DNA of 64,000 nt. Origin: Closterium sp. Naga37s-1 (Eukaryota; Streptophyta; Zygnematophyceae; Desmidiales; Closteriaceae). Positions 20,754 through 32,735 of the stretch are shown piece after piece. Both the position numbers and the translations under genes were made by a program. The notes beneath the pieces were generated by a model. That model was not told the DNA's origin, searched no databases, and saw only the letters and a list, made by a program, of their open reading frames with translations. The stretch is from positions 5,807,001 to 5,871,000 of the forward strand of contig CANJKZ010000723.1 in assembly GCA_947471745.1 (NCBI GenBank), given 5' to 3'. Positions within the stretch are counted from its first letter, which is position 1. Every line of letters starts with the position of its first letter.

Positions 20754-23700
20754 ATGGCTGGACCTGAGGAAAGGGGTGGCCAAGGTGCTGGTGGCAGTTG
20801 AGAAGCCCAAGCTCAAGGCCAACACCGTGACTCAGCCATGGCGCCCGTGCAACCAAGGGATGAGCCTAAAGTGTTTGGCCTTGACAAGTTCAACAGCGAC
20901 AACTTTGCTGAGTGGTCCTTCAGAATGGAGAACGTGTTTGACCACTATGACCTGCTGGAGGTGATGGAAGGAACGGAGAAGCGTCCCGAGAACGACCCGG
21001 AGAAGAGCCCGTGGGTGCGGAAGAGCGCACAAGGCTATCTCCTACTTGGGCAAGTGTTGGGGAGCAGCCAAATCCATCACATCAAGCCATTCCAGCGTGA
21101 ACCAGAGAAGGGACCAAAGGCATGGGCTGCTCTCAAGGGTGTACACGCTCCTGCAACAGCGGCAGTAGCTGTGGTGGTTGAACAGCGAATGGCAACACTA
21201 CGATTGAAGCGGTTGAAGAAGGGGTGCAGAAATTCTTCGATTTGTTGACGCAGCTTGAAGAAGACCAAGTTGCTGGCCTTACTCCCAGAGTTGTGGTCCT
21301 CGCTCATCATCAACCTCAACCGTGACTTGCCCCGCCTCTCGCTTGAAGACGTGAAGCGCGCGATCCTACAAGAGGACTTCCGCCGCTGTGAGTTGGCGAG
21401 TGCGGATGGCGCTGGGGCAGCAAGCATCGGCCGTGGATATGGTCGAGGAAGAGGCAGAGGACGAGGGGGAGGAAGGTTTGGTGGCAGCAGCTTCGGTGGA
21501 GGCTGCGGGAGTGGCGGTTACGGCAGCGACGACAAGAGCTACGGATGCGGTCGCTGCCAATTCGACGGCGAGTGTCACTATTGCCACAAGAGCGGACACA
21601 CGTGGCGCGATTGCTACAAGCTCCCTGATGGTTGGACCCCTGATCAAGACCAAGAGGGTAGAGGAGCAGGTGGAGGGAGAAGAAGAGGCCGTCGAGTCGG
21701 TGGCGGAGCTGCAAACGTGAAGAGCGAAGACAATGACAAGGACCCGAGCGACGATCGGTACCCGGGTCTATTCTTCTTCGTGTCGACGCAAGTACCGGCC
21801 GGTCCAGAGAAGGATGAAGGCTTTGAGGAGCCATCAGCTGTGGGGAAGGTGACCCTACACCCCCTGGACTATTGGGTGATCGATAGTGGCGCTACCTATA
21901 CCATGACACCTCGCCCGGACTTGCTCACCTAACTTGAACCGTCACCGGTGAAGCATGTCACATCGGCTTTGGGGCATCGAGCAGAGGTGAAAGGCATGGG
22001 TAAGGCCATATTCAAGGGTGCTGATGGGAAAATTGTGGGCCTCAAGAACGTGCTTTGGGTGCCCAGCCTTGCTGCGAACCTGATTTCCGTGCGGCGGTTG
22101 GCAAAGGCCGGCATGGACACGAACTCGAAGGGAGCCAAGACCTACACCGCAAGGCTTGGCGATCGGATTCTTTGGGACCATCATGAGGACAGGGATGTCT
22201 ACAACGAGATGTGGCAGATCCCTGTGGTCCCTATGTCTAAGGAGAGGCAAGTGGCAGCAAGCATCAGCACCAGGGGTGAAGCGGTCGGTTGCAGCGATGG
22301 CGCGAACAGCCGCGCTAAGGAGAATGGATCCAATAAGTGCAATCTTGGGGGGACCAGCAAGTTGTGTGATCATAAGGAGAGTGGTGCTGCAGCCAAGGAG
22401 CAGCACAAGGGTGAGGAGAACCCCAAGGCAGCAGCGGAGGAGGAGTATGGATAGAGCATGTGGGGCGCTATTGCGAGTGCGTCATTCTCCAATCCAACTT
22501 CGGCTACGGGGGAGTGTGATTGGCTCACCTTGCATCGGCGAATGGGGCATGTGGCCATACCTATCTTGCAGCAGCTAGTTAAGAACCAGATGGTCGCTGG
22601 CATACGTGTAAAGGGGAAGCCCGATGAGGTACTTTGCTGCCCGACGTGCATGCAAGCCAAGTTCACCCGTTTCCCGTTCTCTAGTTCGGAGGCGACGCCT
22701 AAGGCACCACTTGATGAGGTGGTGATGGACGTGGTGGGACCCCTGAAGCTTGGAGCTGCTGGAGCAGAGTACTTCCTCACCATTGTGGACGTCTACACCC
22801 GCATGACTTGGGTATACGTGCTGGCTAAGAAGAGCGATGTGGCTGAAACGTTGAAGACGGATTGGTTCCCGATGGTGGAGCGGCAACAAGACCGTCTAGT
22901 CAAGTCGATCCGCACCGATCGAGGGGGAGAGTTCCTGAGCAAGGAGTTTGGGTTGTGGCTGAAGAAGAATGGTATTCGGCACTCCCTCACCATGCCATAC
23001 TCCCCTGCAATGAACGGCATCGCCGAGCGAGCGAACCGCACAATTACGGAGGCGGCACGCAGGTTGCTCATTGAAGCCGGGCTACCCGATTACCTTTGGC
23101 CTGATGCGGTGCGGAGCACATGTGTGGCGAAGAACAGAGTTTTGAATCATGTGGGAGCAGACAAATGGGTGCCCTATGTGGAGTGGCTTGGAAGGAAGCC
23201 AAAGGTGGATATGCTTCGGGTGTTCGGGTGCATGTGCATGGCGCTCGTACCTAAGCATCTTCGGCACAACAAGCTTGATGCCAAGGCGATATGGGCTGTG
23301 CACTTGGGCATGGCTCAAAACAGCAAGGGTTGGCTTTTTTGGGACCCATTCCTGGTGAGCAGGGACTGCAAGTTCATGGAGAACTTCATGTACAAGGATT
23401 GGAAGGCGGAGAATGAGGCAAAGATAGGCATGCGGTTTGGGGAGGTGAAGAGTTCCGGCTTGGAGCACGTGGAGCTGCCTTTGGAGCTGAGCACTGACAG
23501 CACTACCACAAGGCAATCTTCCCTTGTGAATGGGGGAGAGGAGGCCAAGGATGCAGAGGAAGAAGAGGAGGAGGTGCAGCAAGTGAGCGAGCGTGCACCG
23601 ACACTTCCTTCCCGCACAACGAGCGCTCCACGGATCCGTGCTACACTGCAGCAACGCCAAGGCCTTCAAGTCCCTGCAGCTGAGGAGGAAGGAAGGGGGA

Positions 23701-25438
23701 AGAGGAGAGCTCAACCCCCTAATAGGCTGACCTATGATGCGCCGGGGAAGCCGGGCAAGACGGCCCTGGCCAGAGCGGCAATGATTGTCGGAGACGACGA
23801 GGAGAGTGACTACGAGGAGTGTGCCTTCGGGTTCTTCTCTCCGGTGGAGATGCCGGGGGAACCAGCAACTCTCAAGGAGGCCTTGGAGAGTAGTGATGCT
23901 GAGGAGTGGAAGAAGGCAATGGAGAGTGAGCTGAAGAGCATCGAGAAGAATGACACGTTTGAATTGGTGGAGCTACCGGAGGGGCGTAAGGCGATTACGT
24001 CCAAGTGGCTCTTCAAGATCAAGTCGGACGCCGATGGCATGATCGAGCGCTACAAGTCTAGGCTTGTGGCCAAGGGGTTCCAGCAGAAGGAGAAGGTGGA
24101 CTTCAAGGAGCTGTTTGCCTCTGTGGTGAAGCCGACGACGCTGCGAACCCTATTCGCGGGAGCCGCCATCAAAGGATGGGTGGTGAAGCAGATGGACATC
24201 GTAACGGCATTCCTCAACGGCGTCCTGGAGGAAGAGATTTTTATGTCGCAGCCAGAGGGATTTGACGATGGTAGCGGTAGAGTGTGGAAGCTGAAGAAGG
24301 CCCTCTATGGGCTAAAGCAGGCCCCTAGGCAATGGTACATGAAGCTGCGTGAAATGCTGGAGGAGATCGGCTTCACTCCCTCAACGGTCGATCACTCCCT
24401 GTTCATGCTTGGCGAGGGGGAGCAGAGGAGCTTTATTGTGGTGTACGTGGACGACATCCTGCTCTTCTCACCCTCCTCTGACCTTGTGAAGGAGGTGATG
24501 CTGAAACTTCAAGACAAGTTGAAGTGCAAGTCCATTGGTGACGTAAAATTCTACCTTGGGCTCCACATCGAACGAGACGTGGAGAAGCGGAGCATGCGAG
24601 TGCACCAACGGATGTACCTGGAGGCGTTGGCTGCCAACTTTGGCCAGAGTGAAGGCCATGTGGCTACTCCCTTTCCATCTGGGTTCAAGTGTGTGAAGGG
24701 ACCAGAGGAGGAGAGCGTTGGTGAAGAGGAGAGGCGCCGATTTCACTCGTTGGTGGGCAGCCTCATGTACGCGGCGGTCAACACACGACCGGATGTCGCA
24801 TTTGCTACCGGGCAGCTGGCAAGGGTTGTTAAATGCTCTAATGAGGAGCAGGTAGCAGCTGGAATGAGGGTGGCCAAGTACCTTGGCCAAACACCGACCG
24901 TTGGGCTGCAATACTCGGCAGCGGCGCAAAGGCGCCAAAAGGGCGCGAATGGTGTTGAACCTGGGCGTTTGTTCCTCACCGCATTCTCCGATGCCTCTTA
25001 TGCATCGGAACCAGAGGATATGACAAGTGTGGGAGGTTTCATCTGCTGTGTTGGTGAAGGCCCAACTGCTTGGGAGAGCAAGAAGCAGGTTGATCAAGCA
25101 TTGATCTCGGTGGAGTCCGAGTACATGGCACTCTTCCGTGCCGTATGGGAGATTGTGTGGCAGCGGCGTTTGTTGGCTGAATTGGGGGAGGAGCAGCAAG
25201 GACCTACCCCACTCTACTGTGACAGCCAGGGTGCCATTGCACTAGCCAAGAATCCTGTGTTGCACGGCCTCACCAAGCACATGAGGGTGAAATGGCACTG
25301 GACGAGGAGCATGATGGCCTCTGGTGAAGTTGAGTTGCGTTATGTGAAGACGACGGGCCAGCTGACATGATGACCAAGAGGCTGGTGGAGCAGCAGCATA
25401 GGAAGTGTTGCAATCTGGCTGGGATGGCTCTGAACTGA
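20754..25438 (+). pseudogene. Copia-A copy 2 gag-pol, several lesions
   Basis: Same order as the intact polyprotein at 50119: Gag, CCHC knuckle (CHYCHKSGHTWRDC, about 21570-21615), protease (WVIDSGATYTM, about 21870), pre-integrase HHCC, integrase core (MDVVGP, RTDRGGEF, NGIAERANR), RT (VVYVDDILLFS at about 24437-24470) and RNase H (FSDASYASEPEDM, SVESEYMA). Lesions: an early TGA about 15 codons in; roughly 33 bp lost in gag near 21257; TAA at about 21930 for a Glu codon; TAG at about 22452 for a Glu codon; a 4 bp deletion near 25362 that shifts the RNase H tail. The 970-codon stretch 22458-25370 with integrase and RT is still open, so the decay is partial. Confidence 0.95.
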
Positions 25439-25477
25439 GAGAGCAAGATCCCAAGGCCAACAATTTGAGGGGGAGTT

Positions 25478-26308
25478 TGTTGGTGCAACCCTACGGTTTG
25501 CACTCGACTTGTTGTCCGTCTGCGTGCATGTGTGTGTGCATGGAATGGAATGAATGCATGAAATAGATACATATTTCATGCTTATAATAGTGTGTGCATG
25601 ATGGGTCATGATGTCGAGTGTGTGTGTCAAGTCAATAGCGAATTATCGCTAGTCGCGTGTAACGTGGTCATTTTGTGTGTCCCGCGCGGTTTCTATTTTG
25701 TCGTGCGCGGTTTCTATTTTGTCGCTTGTCGAACGTTCTGCGTGTCGCAGGTGTGTGCAGCAGACCCATCAAGAACTCAAGGAGGAGTTTTTTATGAAGA
25801 ACCTGAGCCCTGGTGTCAACATTCAAGTGATCGCGAAGCTCGCCAAAAGGGTACACCTCAAGAAATTGAAGATAGTTACATTACTTTGTGTAGTGTAACA
25901 TTTCACTTGGTGTAGGCCCTAGTGAAGGGTAGTTTCGAGACCCTTCGTGGTTGGGGACAGTGTGGCACTGTTCCACATCACTGGACCTCGGCTCTTGGGG
26001 TTTGTAGGAGCTGGGAGTCATTCCCAACTCGTAACTCTTCCTAACTCTTCCTACCTTGTGTTCTAAGACTATAGTGGCTGCCATAGTGCCGTTCGTTCAA
26101 ACCAACGCTGTGTTGTCAATACTTGGTGAAATCGTGCAATCTAAATTGCCTATTGTAGGCGACGTTAAGACGCTCCAGATCCAAGTTGAAACAGGTCATT
26201 TGAAGCTGTGACCAGAACGCTATGAATGTTTAAATCCGCTGTGCAGGAATCCGACTGTGCACTTTATCTTTCGTTTTAGGCACATTGAAGCCTACTATGA
26301 GTATAACA
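25478..26308 (+). repeat. Copia-A copy 2, 3' LTR (831 bp)
   Basis: Starts TGTTGGTGCAACCC after the PPT and ends GAGTATAACA, followed by the TSD copy CGACG (26309-26313). Confidence 0.95.
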
Positions 26309-26395
26309 CGACGGCGTTTTTCGTAAAAGCGAAATTTCTGGCAGAATCCTGTCCAAGCGTTTTCCTCAAGATTCCACTGAGCCTAAGGCCTTGTG

Positions 26396-29300
26396 ATGGC
26401 TGAGACGAATTCCAGAGGTGCTAATGATGAGATGGCTGGAAGTGGAGAGGCTGGAGAGCAAGGGAGAGTAGTTGGTGGTGGAATGGGTACTCACCAACCA
26501 ACTACCCCTGTCCTTACCTCTTCCACTACACCATTTTCTATATCTGTGGATCCTATGAAAGTCTTCTCTATTGAGAAGTTCATGGGGGAGGATTATGAGC
26601 ACTGGAGCTTCCGTATGAGGCTCATGTTTACCCAATACAAGTTATTGGATTTGGTGGAAGGCAAGGAAAAGATGCTAGAGGCCATGGACTTGAAAGGAGC
26701 ATGGATAAAGTGCTCATTTGATGCGTACATGCTCATGTTCCAAGCGGTTGGTGGACGCCAACTTGACCATATCAAAGGCCTATTGGGTGATCCCGAGTGT
26801 GGACTCAAGGCATAGAGGAAACTCCTTGATGTGCACTCACCAACACATGCTACAGGCATTGTGCTACTCGCGCGGCGATCGCGCGACATCAAATTTGTTG
26901 ATGGAGAGCCAATGCAGCCCGTGTTGGATGAGATGCGAGACATCTTCATGGAGCTCAAGAGTGGTGGCGTTGTCTACCCTGAACTTTTTCCGTGCGTGGA
27001 GATAGTGATGCGACTTCCTGAGTCGTGGTCTGCCCTATCCATCAACCTCAACTCCCAGCAACCCCAATGGAGTGTGGATTACATTCGTGCGCGAATCCTT
27101 GAAGAGGATTTGAGGCGCCGAAGTGTAGAGCACTTAGGGGATGGTGCTGGTTATGGAGTTAGAGGTGGGAAGAGCGGCTTCAAAAAGAAGTGGAAGGGCA
27201 AAAAGATTGAGAACTCCCAAGAGGAGAGTGGCGGAGGTCAGGGGGAGGTGTTCTTCTATTGCAAGAAGCACGGCCATCGTTGGAGAAAATGCTACCAACG
27301 GCCCCGAGATTGGACCCCGCCTTCCTCAAGCAACCAGCATGGTGGCAAGAGGAGTGGGAGAGTCATGGGAGCTAGTGGAGAGGAGAAGGATGATGAGAAA
27401 GATGGCAAAACTGAAGAGCGGAAGGCCGGGTTCTTCTTCTTTGTGAAAGAAGGAATGACAGACCCTGCTATGGCTACCAAGGTTCTCCTTCATCCCCTCA
27501 CCCATTGGGTGATTGACTCTAGGAGCTCCTGGCATATGACTCCTCGTGCGGATCTTCTTAATTAGATCCAACCTGCACCGATCTCTACAGTCACATCCGC
27601 GACTGGCGCCAAGGCCAAATTCATGGGCATGGGATGCGCCAAGTTCATGGGAGCGGATGGTGAGCTTGTGGGATTGGAGAACGTGCTATTGGTGCCGGAC
27701 TTGTGTGCGAACCTGATCTCGACTGGCCGATTGGGAGACGCAGGTGTGAATACCGAGACCATTGGCTCGGAGCGCTATCGTGCATACAACGATAGGCGCC
27801 TTATTTGGGACCTGCAGCATAAGGGAGATGTCCACAAGCGCATGTGGCAGATCTCGGTTCGGGCGCTGCCTTTGGCGGCTGCGAGGTATGCATGCACAAC
27901 AAGTTCGTGCGATTCCCATTCCTGCATGCGGAGGGATCAGCAAAGGCACCATTGGAGGTGGTGCACATGGACCTTGTAGGTCCTATGAGGACAGAGGAAA
28001 CTGGGGGAGCATTGTACTTCCTCACCATGGTGGACAAATGGAGTCGATTCACATGGGCTCGTCCCTTGTCCAAAAAGAGTGACGTCGCTGCAGCAATCAA
28101 AGAGGATTGGCTGCCGATGGTAGAGCGGCAGTCCATGAGACTGGTGAAGGTGGTGAGGAGTGACCGTGGTGGTGAGTTCCTTGGAATTGATTTCACCAAG
28201 TTTCTCAAAAGGAACGGTATCCGACACCAGCTGACCTGCCCTGGAACACCGCAGCAAAACGGCATTGCCGAGCGTGCCAACCGGACCATTGGCGAGGCGG
28301 CCAAGACCTTGTTGGGGGCTGCTGGAATGCCTTACAAGTTCTGGCCTGATGCTGTCCGCCATGTCATTACGGTCAAGAACAGAGTCTTGACGCATGTTGG
28401 CGAGAAGCACTGGGTGCCGTATGAGCGTTGGCTTGGCAGGAAGCCAACCATTCACATGCTGCGTGTGTGGGGCTGCATGGGTCTTGTGATGGTGCCTAAG
28501 GACCAGAGGGACAAGCTGGAAGTTGCTGTTGTGTGGGCTGTCCATCTTGGGATGGCACCTGACTCGAAGGGGTGGCTGATGTGGAACCCCAAGAGCAAGA
28601 AGACACTGGTCAGTCGTGACGTCATGTAGAGGACGTCATGTACAAGGACTGGCAGCAGCAGCAGCAAGTGCAAATTGGCCTGCGTCTGCAAGAGATTGAG
28701 CGGTCCGCAGTGGAGGAGGCTCAACTGCACCTCGATGATCTCCCTGGGTCCGAGCTGACCAGTGACCACAGTGGCAATGGTGATCAGAAAGTTGCTGGTC
28801 CTGCTGCAGAGGGAGGGTTGGAGGATGAGTCAGTGCGTGAAGACCCACCTTCTCAGCCCGAGCTTGCTTTACAAGCCAAGGTTACGAAAGGGAGTGTGCT
28901 GAGAAGAGCTTCACACTTGGGCAGCAGACTGCCACCCGCGAGAAGAGAGTGGCAGCACCACCTTCAAGGCTGAAGTACAGCCGTTCCCAAACAGGGTGCC
29001 ATGGCGGTTCAGGCTGATGAGGGAGATGATGAAGAAATGGCCTTTTGCTTCTTCACACCCTTGCCTGGAGAACCGGCCACATTGGAGGAGGCACTCAATG
29101 GACCCCAGAAGGAAGAGTGGAAGGCTGCTATGGATGCGGAGTTCAACAGTCTTATTGAGAATGGGACTTGGAAGCTTGTTGAGCTACCCGAAGGGCGACG
29201 ACCCATCAGCATCAAGTGGGTCTTCAAAGTGAAGACGGATGCTGATGGAGCACTGGAGCGGTTCAAGAGCCGCTTAGTTGCCAAAGGGTTTCAGCAGAAT

Positions 29301-30652
29301 GAAAAGATCGACTTTGGTGCGATCTTTACTCCTGTGGCTAAGCCAGTAACATTGAGGACTTTGTTGGCTGGCCCAGCTGTGAAGGGATGGCATGTGAAGC
29401 AAATGGATATCACCACTGCATTCCTCAATGGAATACTGTTGGAGGTTATCTACATGAAGCAGTCTGACGGCTATGATGATGGTACTGGCAGGGTGTGGAA
29501 GCTTAAGAAGGCTATCTATGACCTTAAGCAAGCACCTAGGTGTTGGTACGAAAAGCTCGAGGAAGTGCTGCTGGCTGGAGGCTTCAAAACATCCCAAGCT
29601 GACCACAGCTTGTTCGTGCTCGGAGAGGGGGAGCAGCGGCTCTTGTTGCTGGTGTATGCCGATGACATACTGCTGTTCTCACCTTCCATGGAGCAGATTG
29701 AAAGAGCTCAGAAGCTGCTGATGGACAGTTTCAATTGCAAGATGCTTGGGGATGTCCATTACCACTTGGGGCTGCAGATTGAGCGAGATATCGAGAGGAA
29801 GTGGCTGAAAATGCATCAGTCATACTACATCTCTGGCGTGATGGAGCGTTATGGGACTGAGGGTCGCACTGTGATGACGCCATTTCCTGCAGGCTACAAG
29901 CTACACAAGGCAGTTGAGAATGATGATGTTCTCGAGGATGAGCTGCAGAATGAGTACCAGTCACTCATTGGGAGTGTGATGTATGCAGCTGTGCATATGC
30001 AACCCGATGCTTCATTTGGAGTGGTGCAGCTGGCCAGAGATGTGCAGCAGCCCACTGAGGAGCATTTGGAGGTGGCAAAGCGCATGGTGTGCTACCTCGG
30101 ATCTACTGCATCTACTGGTGTTCAGTTTTCAGCTTGAGGGCAGCTGAAGCAACCTGGAGCAGATGGGATCATGCCTGGAACCTTGAAACGGTCGTGCTTC
30201 ACCGATGCTACATGGGCCTCGGAAGATGAGGATCAGTCATCTGTGGGTAGCTATGTTTGCATGGTCGGAGGAGGACCAGTAAGTTGGAGGTCCAAGAAGC
30301 AGAGTGAAATTGCTCAGTCTTTAGCAGAGGCTGAGTACATGGCAATGTATCATGCCATTAAGGAGATTGTGCTCCTAAGGAAGCTGCTGGAGGACATGGG
30401 AGCTGAACAAGAGGGACCTACACCACTTTACTCTGACAGCGAGAGTGCTATTGCTATGGCCACTAATCCTATCCTGAATGGGCTGAACAACATGAAGGTT
30501 AAGTGGCACTGGGTGAGGCAGATGGTGAAGGAGGGGGCTGTGAGCTTCATTGGGTGAAGGCCTGCAAACAGGCAGTTAATTTTCTTACCAAGAGACTTCC
30601 CGAGAGCGCACATAGGAAGTGTGCTAAGATGTGTGGCATGGCGTTGCACTAG
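26396..30652 (+). pseudogene. Copia-E gag-pol, heavily decayed
   Basis: ATG at 26396. Gag (MKVFSIEKFMGEDYEHWS) runs to TAG 26813-26815 and continues to 27563. The zinc knuckle reads FFYCKKHGHRWRKC, with the first Cys lost, and the protease WVIDSRSSWHM has Arg for the Gly of DSG. A TAG follows near 27565. The pre-integrase HHCC domain is largely deleted at about 27870. The integrase core keeps MDLVGP, RSDRGGEF and NGIAERANR (27966-28280), ending in TAG at 28627. RT in 29001-30137 is open, with LVYADDILLFS at about 29650; RNase H (CFTDATWASEDED, SLAEAEYMAMYHA) follows with a TGA near 30135 and a frameshift near 30555. It is related to Copia-A but clearly a separate family. Confidence 0.93.
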
Positions 30653-30753
30653 AGTGTCCAGCAATAACATGGGGGCATGTGTGCTTGTCTGTGTGATGAG
30701 TTTGCATGCGTATGAGTGTGTGTGCATGCAATCCGTTAGTCTGAGGGGGAGTT

Positions 30754-31522
30754 TGTTGTATGCACTTGAGTATGCGTGCATGTCATCCTAACGTCCTGTT
30801 GTGTGCTTGTGCAATTCATGCTTGCGTCATTTGCATGAGCATAGATCCTTATGCATGGCTGTTGGATTTTATGATCTCTGTGTTTCTCTCCAATTCTAAA
30901 TGCTTGATCGCGCAGGAGAAACCCAGAGCTTTCCAACGATACCAAGATCGCCTTATTCCGACAAGATCGCCCAAGTTACAATATTTCCAAGATTTGGGAA
31001 TTCTATCTTGATTTGGGATATTAACTAAATTGGGCGATTATCGGGACATGACTATAAAGGGATCTTTGGTTGGGTGGTTAGGAAGGCAACTTTGACTTTT
31101 GGATTGGGGTGGCTAGAAGTTTCTAGCATGGGTTGCAAATGTTGCAACACCTAGGCAAAGTCCAATTGGATTGGATTTTGCATGTGACACCACTAGGACC
31201 TCATCATGAGGGTTGCATCTTTGATGCTAGGAAGGTTCCCACCATCCTTCCCAAGCATTTGGTGAGCCTTCCCACACAAGGTTCTCTTGAAACCCCCCAA
31301 CTCCTCATTCTATGCCTAATGTTTGTTCTTCCTCCATCAATTCTAGTGAAAGCAGCAGCTATACGTTTTCAGTTGGTTCTCACTCCCTATACCATAAAAT
31401 CAAGTGATTCAAATTGCTAATGGTAGCTAAGACCGGCGCACGCAATCTTACCGAGCGAGTTTGCGTTTAGTTGAGATTTGAGTTCGTCGTAAGTCTTCAA
31501 AGTGACCGGATCCTAAGCAACA
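30754..31522 (+). repeat. Copia-E 3' LTR (769 bp)
   Basis: Follows a polypurine tract (GAGGGGGAGTT, 30743-30753) and ends CTAAGCAACA, abutting the second TSD copy AGTCA. Confidence 0.95.
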
Positions 31523-32369
31523 AGTCAGCCTAGTAGCAATGTCGACAACCTGACAGAATTACAAGTCCGCACCGCTCTAGCTTTGCAGAATGGGGGCTTG
31601 CTAACGCTGCAGCAAGGAGACCGTTTAGCGTTGCATCCGCAGATGACAGCAGCGCACATGCGCGCACCTACTTCACAGGTGCTTGCACACTGTTGGTGCG
31701 ACGTGCACCATCACGTGCACGGCACTGGTGCAAGTCGGCCACGTGTCGTTGTCTGCGTCTGATGAGCTACGTCGACCTCGGGATACCACTCTGAGGTCAG
31801 CTTCGCCAAAACCTCACGGGCGACGGTCGCGCACCCCGCAAAACTTCGTCACTTTGGTAACTTTGGTTGCTGGAAATCCAACAAGTCGGTATCGGCATGT
31901 GCGGCCGAAGTCGACCAACTGCTGTACGTGCTCGTCGACCACCCAGGCCGATGGCCACCCGCCAACTTCACCAAGTCGGCCATTTCACAGGCGACCAACT
32001 CAAGGTCGACCACATCAGCTGTCCCGCCGACCCCTCCAAGGCGGCTTCTTCAGGTCGGCGCCCGTCCATGGTCGACGAGTCCCTTCGTCGACCACCAAGT
32101 CAAAGTCGGCCGCCGGCTTCGTGTCGTCCGCGGCTTCACAGTGGCCTCGGGCAGGTCAAACAAGTCTGTCAACCTGCTTGCCCAAGTCGGCGTTGCCCAC
32201 TGCTGACGGTCGGCTGCACCTCCTGCACACCCGACCACGAAGTCGGTCCCGCCCAAGTGAGGACGGGGCCAACTCCCGTTAACGAGCGTCATGCATTTGA
32301 TGCGCTGACTGGTCTAGTAGCTTGCTGTGCAGCTGAAGATGGAGACGTAACCCTTCATGCTACTGTGCC

Positions 32370-32515
32370 CTTGTTTGTCGTCAGCGTCGTCGGCGTCCAC
32401 GTAGCCGACTAGACACTATGATTCAGGTCCGCCGCCAAACTCCAGGGTCGCGTCACGTGTGTCGGCGAGGCAGGCAAGGCAGGGGTCGACCTTGCCATCG
32501 ACCCCACGAGGGCAC
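32370..32515 (-). pseudogene. Copia-D(-) RNase H fragment
   Basis: The minus strand reads CLADTRDATLEFGGGPES, a stop, then LVGYVDADDADD, matching Copia-D copy 1 at 2270-2370 (LEFGGGPESLELVGYVDAE). It is the only coding piece on the outer side of the Copia-D(-) LTR. It lies in the wrong order for a simple element (RNase H upstream of the 5' LTR), so it belongs to another Copia-D copy or a rearranged one. The 85 bp between the LTR end and this fragment show no motif. Confidence 0.65.
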
Positions 32516-32529
32516 GATGCTGTAGTCCA

Positions 32530-32735
32530 GAATGATTGGGACATTTCATCCCTACCAATGTCAGAACTAGAGCCGAAGCAACTTCCCACCTCTTCTTCGA
32601 CCGCATCGTCACCATCCACGGCATTCCCGCTACACTCATATGAGACAGACCGAAGTTTACGAGTAACTTGTAGAAGCAACTTATGGGCTTGTTGAGGACA
32701 AAACTTGCAATGTCGTCAAATAGGTTGTTGAACAT
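32530..32735 (+). pseudogene. Gypsy integrase core fragment
   Basis: Degenerate match to the Gypsy integrase: HLFFDRIVTIHGIPATLI, then a stop and KFTSN, MGLLRTKLAMSS. It is about 200 bp long with stops and no catalytic set. Neither end has an LTR. Confidence 0.7.

Larger units (their letters stand above)
19888..26308 (+). mobile_element. Complete Copia-A copy 2, nested in Copia-E
   Basis: 6421 bp with LTRs 19888-20719 and 25478-26308 and a perfect TSD CGACG. PBS and PPT (GAGGGGGAGTT, 25467-25477) are intact. The LTRs differ by about 43 substitutions and one indel (about 5%). The coding region has stops and frameshifts. Orientation is the same as its host. Confidence 0.96.
18984..31522 (+). 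mobile_element. Complete Copia-E retrotransposon with nested Copia-A
   Basis: LTRs at 18984-19753 and 30754-31522 (770 and 769 bp, about 22 substitutions and one indel apart) and a perfect TSD AGTCA at 18979-18983 and 31523-31527. Without the nested Copia-A the element is about 6.1 kb. Its coding region (26396-30652) is heavily damaged. It is inserted in the LTR of the minus-strand Copia-D. The region after the 5' LTR lacks the initiator Met primer site seen in families A and B. Confidence 0.95.
18799..32284 (-). repeat. Copia-D(-) 5' LTR, split by nested Copia-E
   Basis: The two ends, 18799-18983 and 31523-32284, are the halves of one ~940 bp LTR. The left part (starting TGCGGAGAGTC) aligns with the reverse complement of the 3' end of the solo LTR at 43070, e.g. 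ATGACTACATCAGA for AAGACTACATCAGA. The right part holds GTCGAC-containing sequence and ends AACTCCCGTTAAC, the reverse complement of the LTR start. Copia-E sits between, with TSD AGTCA. The LTR is diverged and shorter than the 1202 bp solo copy. Confidence 0.78.

Noticed and set aside
21366-21834. Long antisense frames opposite Copia-A gag and pol (also 50713-51148, 52621-53090, 53914-54915)
   Set aside because: They mirror GC-rich, RGG- or Glu-rich sense codons, recur in every Copia-A copy and have no motif; they are shadows of the sense frame.
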